From Aliarcobacter thereius LMG 24486 (GTDB taxonomy: Bacteria > Campylobacterota > Campylobacteria > Campylobacterales > Arcobacteraceae), in assembly GCF_004214815.1 (NCBI RefSeq), contig NZ_CP035926.1, positions 1,116,001 through 1,180,000 on the forward strand: DNA of 64,000 bases, written 5' to 3'. Of the stretch, positions 25,845 through 35,035 are shown piece after piece. Every line of letters starts with the position of its first letter. Positions within the stretch are counted from its first letter, which is position 1. The notes beneath the pieces were generated by a model. It was not told the DNA's origin. It searched no databases and was given only the letters and a program-made list of their open reading frames with translations. The position numbers and the translations under genes are program-made.

Positions 25845-27229
25845 TAGAAAAAAAACATTTAGATTATATTGCTTCTATTGTTACAGATGAAAATATTAAA
25901 ACAGATAAAGCTCATCTAATAGCTTTTTGTTATGACGCTACAAGAAGTAGATTTGAGCCAGATGCTATTGTTTTTCCAAGAAATGAAGAAGATATAAGCA
26001 AGATTTTAAAATACTGTAATGAACACAAAATTGTAATAGTTCCAAGAGGAGCTGGAAGTGGATTTACAGGTGGTGCACTACCTTCAAATGGTGGAATAAT
26101 ATTAAGCTTAGAAAGACATATGAATAAACTACTTGAAATTGATATGCAAAATATGGTTGGAGTTGTTCAACCTGGACTTATAAATATGCAGTTTCAAAAA
26201 GCAGTAGAAGAAGTTGGATTATTTTATCCTCCAGATCCAGCAAGTGAAGAGTATTCAACTCTTGGTGGAAATGTAAGTGAAAATGCTGGTGGAATGAGAG
26301 CTGCTAAATATGGTATTACAAAAGATTATGTTGTTGCATTAAGAGCTGTTTTACCAAATGGAGATATTATTGTTGCTGGTAAAAAAACAATAAAAGATGT
26401 TGCTGGATACAATGTTGCTGGAATTTTAATAGCAAGTGAAGGTACATTAGCTGTAATTACAGAAATTACATTAAAATTAATTCCTAAACCAAAATACAAA
26501 AAAACATATATGGGTGTTTTCCCAAATGTAAATACAGCAATGACAGCAGTTTTTAAATCACTTGCAAGTGGTGCAAATCCTGTGGCTATGGAGTTTTTAG
26601 ATGCTCTTGTAATAAAAGCTTTAAAACAAAAATTTCCTCAAGTAAACTTACCTGAAAATGCTGGTGGAATATTAATTGGTGATGTAGATGCTTCAAGCCA
26701 AGCTGAAATAGAAGATCAATTAAATATTTTAAAAGAGTCATTTAAACAGAATGGTTCAATAGATTTTATTGTTGCAAAAGATGAAGAAGAAGGTAAAAAA
26801 CTATGGTTTGCTAGAAGAAATGCAAGTCCAGCAACTATGGTTTATGGAACAAAAAAACTAAATGAAGATATTAGTGTTCCAAGAAGTAAGTTGCCAGAAG
26901 CACTAGACGAAATTTATAAAATTGGAGATAAATATGGTTTCCAAGTTCCTTGTTTTGGACATGCTGGAGATGGAAATATTCACGTAAATGTCATGGTAAA
27001 AGATAAAACAAACGAAAAAGAGATGGCTGATGGACACAAAGCTATTGAAGAAATTTTTCAATTAGTTGTTGATATGGGAGGAACTTTAAGTGGAGAACAC
27101 GGAATTGGATTATCAAAAGCTCCTTTTATGAATATTGCTTTTACAGATGCTGAGATGAATCTATTTAGAAGTATTAAAAAGGCCTTTGACCCAAATAATA
27201 TTTTAAATCCATTTAAAATGGGTCTTTAA
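25841..27229 (+). CDS. glcD: GlcD-like FAD-linked glycolate/D-lactate dehydrogenase
   Basis: The 462-residue flavoprotein has the PCMH-type FAD-binding block IVPRGAGSGFTGGALPSNGG near residue 66, PPDPASEEYSTLGGNVSENA near 125, and the C-terminal FGHAGDGNIHVNVMV and GGTLSGEHGIGLSK blocks of the FAD-oxidase_C domain. These are diagnostic for GlcD/D-lactate dehydrogenase-type enzymes that feed electrons to the respiratory chain. Partner subunits GlcE/F are not adjacent here. It overlaps the preceding gene by 4 bp. Confidence 0.9.
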   Translation: MIEKKHLDYIASIVTDENIKTDKAHLIAFCYDATRSRFEPDAIVFPRNEEDISKILKYCNEHKIVIVPRGAGSGFTGGALPSNGGIILSLERHMNKLLEIDMQNMVGVVQPGLINMQFQKAVEEVGLFYPPDPASEEYSTLGGNVSENAGGMRAAKYGITKDYVVALRAVLPNGDIIVAGKKTIKDVAGYNVAGILIASEGTLAVITEITLKLIPKPKYKKTYMGVFPNVNTAMTAVFKSLASGANPVAMEFLDALVIKALKQKFPQVNLPENAGGILIGDVDASSQAEIEDQLNILKESFKQNGSIDFIVAKDEEEGKKLWFARRNASPATMVYGTKKLNEDISVPRSKLPEALDEIYKIGDKYGFQVPCFGHAGDGNIHVNVMVKDKTNEKEMADGHKAIEEIFQLVVDMGGTLSGEHGIGLSKAPFMNIAFTDAEMNLFRSIKKAFDPNNILNPFKMGL

Positions 27230-27231
27230 TA

Positions 27232-28002
27232 TTGATATATAGTAAAAAAACATTTATAAAAAAGATTATTGCAGGAGTTAATTCATTTTTTAATGATGAC
27301 ACAACATATTTTGCAGCTAGTCTTAGTTTTTTTACTATCTTCTCTATTTTACCTATCATTGCTCTTGCTATTGCTATAGTTTCAAATATCCCTGAATTCA
27401 ACTCATATATTGATACATTTACAAACTTTTTATTAAATTTTTTAAATCCAACTCACTCTGCTGAGATTGTTGAAACTCTAAAAAAATATATTTCAAATTC
27501 AGGAGAACTTGGAACTATTGGGATTTTATATATGCTTTTTGTATATATAATGTTTTTCAAAGATTATGACTATATTGTAAATAAAATACATAAAACAAAA
27601 AGAAGAGCTATTTATAAATCATTTTTTATATACTCAATCTTTTTTATAGTTTTTCCAACTGTTTTTATGTTTTTTAATATTTTTATATCATTAAATGATG
27701 GAAATGAGTTTAAAAAACTTATTCTATTTTTATTTACTTGGCTTATGTTTTTCTCTCTTTTCAAACTTAGTGTAAATAAAAAGATATCTTTAAAGGCATC
27801 TGCTATTTCATCTTTTATAACTCTAGCAACTCTTTCAATAACGAAAAATCTATTTGTATATTATGTAATTTATAATAAAACTTATACAACTATCTATGGC
27901 TCTTTAGCAACCTTGCTTTTTACATTTTTTTGGATTTATATATCTTGGATTATATATTTATATGGAATTAAAATGTGTCATAGAATAAATACTTTTTATT
28001 AA
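27232..28002 (+). CDS. YihY/BrkB family membrane protein
   Basis: Beginning with a TTG just 2 bp after the glcD stop, the 256-residue protein has six hydrophobic segments and the family blocks FFNDDTTYFAASLSFFTIFS near residue 19 and YVIYNKTYTTIYGSLATLLF near 205. The YihY/BrkB (formerly RNase BN) family has no settled function. The 3' end overlaps the convergent HNH gene by 4 bp. No ATG fits as well as the TTG. Confidence 0.85.
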   Translation: MIYSKKTFIKKIIAGVNSFFNDDTTYFAASLSFFTIFSILPIIALAIAIVSNIPEFNSYIDTFTNFLLNFLNPTHSAEIVETLKKYISNSGELGTIGILYMLFVYIMFFKDYDYIVNKIHKTKRRAIYKSFFIYSIFFIVFPTVFMFFNIFISLNDGNEFKKLILFLFTWLMFFSLFKLSVNKKISLKASAISSFITLATLSITKNLFVYYVIYNKTYTTIYGSLATLLFTFFWIYISWIIYLYGIKMCHRINTFY

Positions 28003-28571
28003 TCTAAAAGATTATAAAGTTTATCCCTCAAAGGCAATAAAATATCTTTATATGACTTCTTATCTTGATTTGAAATAACTTGATTGCAATTTACACAAAG
28101 TAATGCCAAGTTTTCAACATTATACCCACCACCAAGCTCTATATCTTTTATAAATGTTGTGTAAGCTTGATTTAGTTTTTCAATACTATTTCCACATCTA
28201 TTACAAATCTGTTTATCTCTTAGAAATATAATCTCTTTTCTTCTTAAAAAATCAATAGGTTTTTTTTGGCTTGGTAAAGAGTTTACTGCATAATCACTCC
28301 ATAATATCTCTTTTTTTACCTCTTTTTGAGTAGTTTTTATATATTCAAAATTTACAAACTGCTTTATTGATTCTTCTATTATTATTGATTTCATAAGTTT
28401 AATATCTTCTGTTTTATCAATATCCTTACATGCTGAACAATCAAACTTCATATAAGGATGCTCTCTTTTTAAATGAACATCAACAAGACCAATAAATGCA
28501 CCTAAATTTTTTAAAGATTTTTCATCTAATTTATCTTTATTACTAAAAAGTTCTTTAAAAAAATTCAACAT
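27999..28571 (-). CDS. HNH endonuclease-domain protein
   Basis: The 190-residue protein carries a C-terminal HNH domain: FLRDKQICNRCGNSI, then GGGYNVENLALLCVNCNQVIS, giving two CxxC zinc pairs with the N and catalytic-like residues between them. An N-terminal CSAC adds another cysteine pair. It sits 2 bp after murA on the same strand. Such orphan HNH proteins are common and their targets are unknown; it may be a housekeeping gene of this lineage rather than a mobile one. Confidence 0.8.
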   Translation of the reverse strand: MLNFFKELFSNKDKLDEKSLKNLGAFIGLVDVHLKREHPYMKFDCSACKDIDKTEDIKLMKSIIIEESIKQFVNFEYIKTTQKEVKKEILWSDYAVNSLPSQKKPIDFLRRKEIIFLRDKQICNRCGNSIEKLNQAYTTFIKDIELGGGYNVENLALLCVNCNQVISNQDKKSYKDILLPLRDKLYNLLD

Positions 28572-28573
28572 AT

Positions 28574-29839
28574 TTACTCCTTATGTCGAGATATATCAGC
28601 ACCTATTTTTTGTAATTTTCCTTCTAAATCTTCATATCCTCTATCAAGATGATAAATTCTATGTATATTTGTTTCCCCTTTTGTAACAAGTGCAGCTAAT
28701 ACAAGTGCTGATGATGCTCTTAAATCCGTTGCCATAACATCAGTTCCACTCAATCCTCCACTTTTACCATTTATTGTAGCAATATTCCCATTTAATTGAA
28801 TATCAGCTCCCATTCTTAAAAGTTCACTAACATGCATAAATCTATTTTCAAATAGTCTTTCATCAATTGTACTTGTTCCTTCTGCTTGAGTTGCAAGTGC
28901 CATAAATTGTGCTTGCATATCTGTTGGAAAACCTGGATATTCTGTTGTAATAATATTCACTGGTAAGATTTTTGATGTTGGAAAAATTGTTAATTCATCT
29001 TCTTTTATCTCAATCTCAAAATTCATCTCTTCAAGTTTTGAAATAACAGCTTCGATATGAGCTGGAATAATATTTTTAATAGTCAATTTTTGATTTGTAA
29101 TAGCTGCTGCACACATATATGTTCCAGCTTCTATTCTATCTGGTATTACAGAAAACTCCTTTATATCTAAAAGCTTTCCTCCTGTTCCCTCTATTACTAT
29201 TTTTGAGCTCCCTATTCCTTCAATCTTCACACCAGCACTTTGAATTACTTCGCAAAGTTGTACTATTTCAGGCTCTTTTGCTGCATTTATTATTGTAGTT
29301 ATTCCACTTGCTAAAGCAGCTGCCATAACTGTATTTTCTGTACCACCAACAGTTACTTTATCAAAAACAATTTTTGCACCTTTTAATCCATTTGGTGCAC
29401 TTGCTTTTATATAACCTTGACAAATTTCTATTTCTGCACCTAAAGCTTCCATAGCTTTTAAATGTAAATCAACTGGTCTTTGCCCAATAGCACAACCACC
29501 TGGAAGTGAAACTTCACAATGACCAAATCTAGCAAGAAGTGGTCCTAAAACTAAAATAGATGCTCTCATAGTTTTTACAATATCATAAGTTGCTTTTGTA
29601 TTATTTATAGTGCTTGTATCTATTTTCACACAATAGCTATTTTTTTCAAAACTTCCACCTAACATTTTTATAAGTTTCAAAAAAGTATTAATATCTGCAA
29701 CATTTGGAAGATTATTTATAATAGTTTCATTTTTTGCCAAAATTGTACTAGCAATTAAAGGCAATGCTGCATTTTTTGCTCCTGAAATTGATATTTCACC
29801 ACTTAATTCTTTGTTTCCAATAATTTTTAAATAATCCAT
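28574..29839 (-). CDS. murA: MurA, UDP-GlcNAc enolpyruvyl transferase
   Basis: The 421-residue protein begins [20 protein letters not shown] and has [35 protein letters not shown] (catalytic-loop region with the usual cysteine in place) and [17 protein letters not shown]. These are hallmarks of MurA, the first committed step of peptidoglycan synthesis. Length is normal. It is transcribed divergently from the DMT transporter, with about 114 bp of AT-rich promoter DNA between them. Confidence 0.95.
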   Translation of the reverse strand: MDYLKIIGNKELSGEISISGAKNAALPLIASTILAKNETIINNLPNVADINTFLKLIKMLGGSFEKNSYCVKIDTSTINNTKATYDIVKTMRASILVLGPLLARFGHCEVSLPGGCAIGQRPVDLHLKAMEALGAEIEICQGYIKASAPNGLKGAKIVFDKVTVGGTENTVMAAALASGITTIINAAKEPEIVQLCEVIQSAGVKIEGIGSSKIVIEGTGGKLLDIKEFSVIPDRIEAGTYMCAAAITNQKLTIKNIIPAHIEAVISKLEEMNFEIEIKEDELTIFPTSKILPVNIITTEYPGFPTDMQAQFMALATQAEGTSTIDERLFENRFMHVSELLRMGADIQLNGNIATINGKSGGLSGTDVMATDLRASSALVLAALVTKGETNIHRIYHLDRGYEDLEGKLQKIGADISRHKE

Positions 29840-29953
29840 AAATTTCCTAACTAACTTTTACTAAAATAACAACTATTTTATCTAAAACTTACTTTAAATT
29901 ACTATTTTGATATACTTTTGGATTATAAATATTAATTAATAAGGATTTTATTT

Positions 29954-30832
29954 TTGGAAGAAAATGTAAAAAAAGGTGTACAATATATGCTTATTGCATC
30001 TTTTTTATTTGCACTAATGGGAATTGCAGCAAAAGAGCTTAGTGACCATTTAAGCACAATTGAAATAGTTTTTTTTAGGAATGTTTTTGGAGTTTTTATC
30101 ATACTTTTTTCTATTTACAAATCTCCTTTAAATCAGATTGGTGGAAAGTTTTGGCTACTTATTTTTAGAGGAACTGTTGGTTTTGCAGCTTTACTTTTCT
30201 TTTTTTATAATATTGCAAATATTCCTTTGGGAGAAGCTATGACTTTTTCAAAAACTTCTACAATTTTCACTGCTTTATTGGCTTACTTTTTTTTAAAAGA
30301 GCATATAGGATTTAAAGGCTGGATTGGAGTATTTATAGGATTTATTGGTATTTTGTTTATTGCTGAATTTGATGGAAGCACACTTAAAAAAACCGATTAT
30401 TTAGGTATTTTATCAGGAGTTGGAGCAGCACTTGCATATACTTCAATAAGAGAGCTAAGAAAATTTTATGATGGAAGAGCAATAGTTTTATCATTTATGG
30501 CAGTTGGTACAATATTTCCACTTATTTTTATGATAATTAGTGAGTTCTACTCAAATCCTAATTTAGATTTTATGTTAGGAAAATTTATTATGCCAAATCC
30601 AGATGAGTGGATTATAATAATTTTACTTGGACTATTTTCAACTTATGCACAAATTTATATGACAAAAGCATATGCTAGTGCAAAAGCTGGAATTGTAGGA
30701 ACAGTTTCATATAGTAATATAATCTTTTCAATCTTTTTAGGATTATTAATGGGTGATGCTTTTCCATCTTTTATAGTACTTTTTGGTATAATCTTGATTA
30801 TTCTTAGTGGATTAATGGTAAGTAAAAAATAG
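29954..30832 (+). CDS. EamA/DMT family transporter
   Basis: From a TTG preceded by AAGGA, the 292-residue protein has ten hydrophobic segments in two EamA repeats (GVQYMLIASFLFALMGIAAK; GILSGVGAALAYTSIRELRK). Drug/metabolite transporters of this family export small metabolites, but the substrate cannot be read from sequence. An in-frame ATG is not available near the start because ATGTAA occurs out of frame, which supports the TTG. It is followed by two hairpins. Confidence 0.85.
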   Translation: MEENVKKGVQYMLIASFLFALMGIAAKELSDHLSTIEIVFFRNVFGVFIILFSIYKSPLNQIGGKFWLLIFRGTVGFAALLFFFYNIANIPLGEAMTFSKTSTIFTALLAYFFLKEHIGFKGWIGVFIGFIGILFIAEFDGSTLKKTDYLGILSGVGAALAYTSIRELRKFYDGRAIVLSFMAVGTIFPLIFMIISEFYSNPNLDFMLGKFIMPNPDEWIIIILLGLFSTYAQIYMTKAYASAKAGIVGTVSYSNIIFSIFLGLLMGDAFPSFIVLFGIILIILSGLMVSKK

Positions 30833-30842
30833 ATTAGTTCAA

Positions 30843-30911
30843 GGCTTTGTTCTCAAAGCCATTTAGATTTTGCTACTTTTAGGATTTTTTATAAATTTCA
30901 ATAAAAAGTAG
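30843..30911 (+). terminator. Tandem hairpins after the DMT transporter gene
   Basis: GGCTTTG-TTCT-CAAAGCC (30843-30860) lies 10 bp past the stop codon and is followed by a T-rich stretch. A second inverted repeat CTACTTTT...AAAAGTAG spans 30873-30911. Together they probably terminate the transporter transcript. Confidence 0.5.
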
Positions 30912-30930
30912 TTTCACACAATATGGTTCC

Positions 30931-30960
30931 TTTTATTTAATTGGAACCAATTAAATAAAA
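30931..30960 (+). promoter_or_regulatory. Perfect 14-bp inverted repeat just before the kdsA ribosome-binding site
   Basis: TTTTATTTAATTGG and CCAATTAAATAAAA flank an AA centre, and the right arm runs into the GGAAG site of kdsA (ATG at 30973). GGTTCC at 30925-30930 can alternatively pair with GGAACC at 30943-30948, so two mutually exclusive foldings exist. This looks like an operator or RNA switch for kdsA, or the end of an upstream transcript. Confidence 0.5.
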
Positions 30961-30972
30961 GGAAGATATATT

Positions 30973-31773
30973 ATGCTAACAGTTATGACAGGACCTTGTG
31001 TTTTAGAAGATATGGATACAGTTTTAAAGATTGCAGAGAAGTTAAGACCTTTGAGTGAAGATAAAAGAGTTGATTTTTATTTTAAAGCTAGTTTTGACAA
31101 AGCAAATAGAACAAGCCTAAGCTCATTTCGAGGTCCAGGGCTTGATGAAGGTTTAAAAATATTTGAAAAAATCAAAAAAGAGTTTGGGTACAAAGTAGTT
31201 ACAGATATTCACGAATCATATCAAGCAGCTCCTGCTGGAGAGATTATGGATATTTTACAAATTCCTGCTTTTTTATGTAGACAAACCGATTTACTTGTAG
31301 CTGCTGCTAAAACTCCTGCAAAAATAAATATAAAAAAAGGTCAATTTTTAGCAGCTGATGCTATGAAACATCCTGTTGAAAAAGTATTAAACACAAGAGG
31401 AGTAAATGAAGTAAGTTATGAAAGCAGTAAAGAAGCTGGTGTTTGGCTTTGTGAAAGAGGAAATACTTTTGGATATGGTGCTTTGGTTGTAGATATGAGA
31501 AACTTACTACTTCTTAAACAATATGCTCCTGTGATTTTTGATGCAACACATAGTGTTCAAATTCCAAGCACTGGTGGAACAACTGGGGGAAATAGCTCTT
31601 TTGTACCATATATGGCAAGAGCGGCTGCTAGTGTTGGAGTTGATGGATTTTTCTTTGAAACGCATATTGACCCAAAAGTTGCAAAAAGTGATGGTCCAAA
31701 TATGCTTCATATTGATCAACTTTATAAAACAATGAATGAAATTTTTGCTATTAAAGAGGCTTTAGGAAACTAA
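30973..31773 (+). CDS. kdsA: KdsA, KDO-8-phosphate synthase
   Basis: The 266-residue protein begins MLTVMTGPCVLEDMD and has FKASFDKANRTSLSSFRGPG, DILQIPAFLCRQTDLL and FDATHSVQIPSTGG, the active-site loops of KdsA. It condenses phosphoenolpyruvate with arabinose-5-phosphate to make KDO-8-P for lipopolysaccharide. The C-terminal FFETHIDP and ANSDGPNM-like blocks are present. CRISPR array 2 begins only 6 bp past the stop codon. Confidence 0.95.
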   Translation: MLTVMTGPCVLEDMDTVLKIAEKLRPLSEDKRVDFYFKASFDKANRTSLSSFRGPGLDEGLKIFEKIKKEFGYKVVTDIHESYQAAPAGEIMDILQIPAFLCRQTDLLVAAAKTPAKINIKKGQFLAADAMKHPVEKVLNTRGVNEVSYESSKEAGVWLCERGNTFGYGALVVDMRNLLLLKQYAPVIFDATHSVQIPSTGGTTGGNSSFVPYMARAAASVGVDGFFFETHIDPKVAKSDGPNMLHIDQLYKTMNEIFAIKEALGN

Positions 31774-31779
31774 AGCTTC

Positions 31780-33658
31780 TTTACAATCTACTCTCAAATC
31801 CCCATTTGATATAATATTGATTTTGCCGTTAATTTATCCATCTTAGTTTTAATCTACTCTCAAATCCCCATTTGATATAATAAATTTTTAATATTTGAAT
31901 AAATTGAAGCGTTTTAATCTACTCTCAAATCCCCATTTGATATAATTGATAATTCTAGTATTTGACTCATATCCTAGTTTTAATCTACTCTCAAATCCCC
32001 ATTTGATATAATATTTTTACACTTGTATACATTGCATTTAGTGTTTTAATCTACTCTCAAATCCCCATTTGATATAATGTATATAAGCTGTTATAACTGC
32101 ACTCGTACGTTTTAATCTACTCTCAAATCCCCATTTGATATAATTGACTTGAAATATATGAGCTAAAGAATAAAGTTTTAATCTACTCTCAAATCCCCAT
32201 TTGATATAATTTCAGCATATCCATAGTTAGATGGCAACCAGTTTTAATCTACTCTCAAATCCCCATTTGATATAATACTATAAGTGAATTATCAAGATAA
32301 AACTCTGTTTTAATCTACTCTCAAATCCCCATTTGATATAATAGATTGATGATACAATAGAACTACAAACAGGTTTTAATCTACTCTCAAATCCCCATTT
32401 GATATAATAAATGGATTGATTTTTCAGGATTAGTTTCTGTTTTAATCTACTCTCAAATCCCCATTTGATATAATTTATTTGCTCTACATCTTCAATTTTA
32501 TAATGTTTTAATCTACTCTCAAATCCCCATTTGATATAATAATCCAAGGTACGAAGATGATATTGTCTATGTTTTAATCTACTCTCAAATCCCCATTTGA
32601 TATAATAGCGAGTCGGGTTTCCAATATAACTATGAGTTTTAATCTACTCTCAAATCCCCATTTGATATAATATTTTTCAAGATTTATAATTTCTCCATCT
32701 AGTTTTAATCTACTCTCAAATCCCCATTTGATATAATTCGGTCTTATTGGTTCGCCTATATAGTAAGTTTTAATCTACTCTCAAATCCCCATTTGATATA
32801 ATAATTAGCCGTGAAATTCACAAATAAACAAGTTTTAATCTACTCTCAAATCCCCATTTGATATAATTTCTTGAAGTAATTATTTCAACTGCTCCTGGTT
32901 TTAATCTACTCTCAAATCCCCATTTGATATAATACAGTTACTAATATTCCTTTTTTAACCAAGTTTTAATCTACTCTCAAATCCCCATTTGATATAATTT
33001 AGTCTGGGTTGTTCCCCTCTCGACAATGGTTTTAATCTACTCTCAAATCCCCATTTGATATAATTTAATATCTGCTCCACTATGAACAGGCTCTGTTTTA
33101 ATCTACTCTCAAATCCCCATTTGATATAATAGTTTTGTAAAAAATGGATATATGAGTCATGTTTTAATCTACTCTCAAATCCCCATTTGATATAATTCTT
33201 CTGTACTAACTAATTCTAAAAACTCTGTTTTAATCTACTCTCAAATCCCCATTTGATATAATAGATGGGGAATTGGAGTTGAATTATATAATGTTTTAAT
33301 CTACTCTCAAATCCCCATTTGATATAATTGGTCTCTAGGTGGGTTATAAACTAGGTATGTTTTAATCTACTCTCAAATCCCCATTTGATATAATCGTATT
33401 CTTTTTCTGTTCCATCATCTTCATGTTTTAATCTACTCTCAAATCCCCATTTGATATAATTAAGCTCTTGACCTTGTCGCACATCATCTAGTTTTAATCT
33501 ACTCTCAAATCCCCATTTGATATAATAAAGGTGAAAAGCATTATAAAACCAAAAGTGTTTTAATCTACTCTCAAATCCCCATTTGATATAATACTCTTTA
33601 ATCTTAGTGCATCTTGAACAGAGTTTTAATCTACTCTCAAATCCCCATTTGATATAAT
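31780..33658 (+). CRISPR. CRISPR array 2, type II-C (Cas9) associated, 29 repeats
   Basis: There are 29 copies of a 36-bp repeat beginning GTTTTAATCTACTC and ending TTTGATATAAT, separated by 28 spacers of 29-30 bp. The leftmost copy (31780-31815) has three changes in its first five bases. Each repeat ends in GATATAAT, an extended -10 box, as in Neisseria and Campylobacter type II-C arrays where every spacer has its own promoter; transcription is therefore on the plus strand, towards cas2. The repeat start GTTTTAATC matches the anti-repeat of the tracrRNA at 34988-35021. None of the spacers has an inverted repeat of 7 bp or more. Confidence 0.98.
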
Positions 33659-33668
33659 AGAGTAGGCA

Positions 33669-33691
33669 AAAACCCTGTAATACAGGGTTTT
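33669..33691. terminator. Bidirectional terminator between array 2 and cas2
   Basis: AAAACCCTGT-AAT-ACAGGGTTTT forms a 10-bp stem with a 3-base loop, T-rich on both strands. It lies 10 bp after the last repeat and 14 bp before the cas2 stop codon. It should end both the plus-strand array transcripts and the minus-strand cas operon. Confidence 0.8.
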
Positions 33692-33705
33692 ATAAAGTTT
33701 TTACA

Positions 33706-34062
33706 CTAAAAAATAAGCACTGTTTGAGTCTGTTTTTCTACTTTTTTTTCAGGTTTTTTGCGATAATTTTCTATAATAATCATATTTTTATATTGTGCTT
33801 CTGTTACTTTTAATACTCTTATTGAACCTTTTGTTGGTGCAATTTCTTTGATTTTTCTCTCATATTTTTGTGCTGTTTCTAAACTGTTACAAAATCTCAC
33901 ATAAATAGAGAATTGAAACATTATAAACCCCATCTCTAGAAGTTTTTTTCTAAATTTTGTATATTTTTTAATATCACCTTTTGTATCTGTTGGCATATCA
34001 AACATTGCAAAGAGTACCATTTTTCTATACCTACTTATCTCTTCTTTTTTTTGCTTTTTCAT
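33706..34062 (-). CDS. cas2: Cas2, type II-C
   Basis: The 118-residue protein has YRKMVLFAMFDMPTDTKGD, the first strand with the conserved aspartate, and FIMFQFSIYVRFC, then a C-terminal basic extension (RKKPEKKVEKQTQT). It overlaps cas1 by 4 bp and is last in the minus-strand order cas9-tracr-cas1-cas2. It is a distinct lineage from the type III Cas2 at 3301. With Cas1 it inserts new spacers into array 2. Confidence 0.93.
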   Translation of the reverse strand: MKKQKKEEISRYRKMVLFAMFDMPTDTKGDIKKYTKFRKKLLEMGFIMFQFSIYVRFCNSLETAQKYERKIKEIAPTKGSIRVLKVTEAQYKNMIIIENYRKKPEKKVEKQTQTVLIF

Positions 34063-34931
34063 AATCTAAAAAGCTTTAAATCTTCAACTTTACCCAAACA
34101 TATACTTTGATAGTTTGCAACTATTTGTTTCATGCAATATGATATTTGAACTCGTTGATTATCATATATTACTATCTCATCTAAAAGTTTTAAAAGTTCA
34201 ACTTTTATAGCACTTGTTAGTTCTGTATCTTTGTTTATCTTTCTTTTTACAAAAAGGTCTATTATTGGTCTAAATGGTTCTATTAAATCATCTGCAAGAT
34301 TAAAAGCATTTAGTTCACTACTATGATGTATTCCAAAAGCTGGATTTAATCCATAGGCTATTAAATACCTGCAAATAGAACTTCTAAAAACTGTATATCC
34401 AAAATTTAAAGCTGAATTTCTTCCATCTAATAAACTATTTCTTGAAAAATCACTATCAAAAAGTTCTTTAAAATAGTATGCAGCTGCTACTGCTTCTATA
34501 TGCTCTTTATCATTTGATTTTACTCTTGGAAGTAAACTATCAAGATAATTCTCTTTTATACTAAATATTTTTAAAACTTTTGATTGGTTTTCTACTTTTG
34601 AGTAAACTATCTTTTGCCAAATTTGATTTAGTTTTGGTTTACTTAAAAGAACTTGTGCTTTTTGTATTTTTGTTGTTCGGCTATTTTTATTTATTCCTAA
34701 TAAAATTGAACTAGGCATAAATTTTTCATCACAAAATATCACACTAATATCTGATTTTGAAAGCTGAGCTAAAAGGGCTGTTGTAATAGTTGTATGATAA
34801 TTTTCTACTAAAATGGTATCTATATCATCTAGACAAGCTGTATTTTCACTATCTTCTGTTTTTATTTTGATTAAATTGTTTGTGTAGCTTAAGTAGGCTT
34901 TATTTTTTATATAGAGTTTTTGAAAAGACAT
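34059..34931 (-). CDS. cas1: Cas1, type II-C
   Basis: The 290-residue protein is a normal DNA-type Cas1: YKIK-type N-terminal beta domain (MSFQKLYIKNKAYLSY; CLDDIDTILVENYHTTIT) and a helical domain with the metal ligands in the LLDGRNSALNFGYTV region, GIHHSSELNAFNLADDLIEPF and following acidic residues. It has no fused RT. The start codon and its AGGAG site lie in the right arm of a 13-bp hairpin (34930-34963) at the end of the tracrRNA region, so translation may be controlled by that structure. Confidence 0.95.
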   Translation of the reverse strand: MSFQKLYIKNKAYLSYTNNLIKIKTEDSENTACLDDIDTILVENYHTTITTALLAQLSKSDISVIFCDEKFMPSSILLGINKNSRTTKIQKAQVLLSKPKLNQIWQKIVYSKVENQSKVLKIFSIKENYLDSLLPRVKSNDKEHIEAVAAAYYFKELFDSDFSRNSLLDGRNSALNFGYTVFRSSICRYLIAYGLNPAFGIHHSSELNAFNLADDLIEPFRPIIDLFVKRKINKDTELTSAIKVELLKLLDEIVIYDNQRVQISYCMKQIVANYQSICLGKVEDLKLFRL

Positions 34932-35022
34932 TTTATAAACTCCTAAAAAAGAGTTTATAAAATTTTTGCGGGACTAAATCGTCCCTTGTTTTAATCAGAC
35001 TATCAAATCCCCATTTGATATG
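34929..35022 (-). ncRNA. tracrRNA of the Cas9 system
   Basis: Between cas9 and cas1 the plus strand carries a repeat-like segment at 34988-35021: GTTTTAATC, then AGACTAT in place of the repeat's TACTCT, then 18 bases identical to the repeat. Read on the minus strand this is the anti-repeat with an internal bulge. A -10 box TAAAAT (35028-35033, minus) overlaps the cas9 end and gives a start near 35021. After the anti-repeat come hairpin GGGAC-GATTTA-GTCCC (34970-34985) and a 13-bp stem ATTTTATAAACTC/GAGTTTATAAAAT (34930-34963). The exact 3' end is unclear because the T-run lies in the loop of that stem. Confidence 0.85.
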
Positions 35023-35035
35023 GAGAAATTTTAGC

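Noticed and set aside
32278-32547. Minus-strand open frame within CRISPR array 2
   Set aside because: The repeated YIKWGFESRLK comes from the CRISPR repeat, not from a gene.
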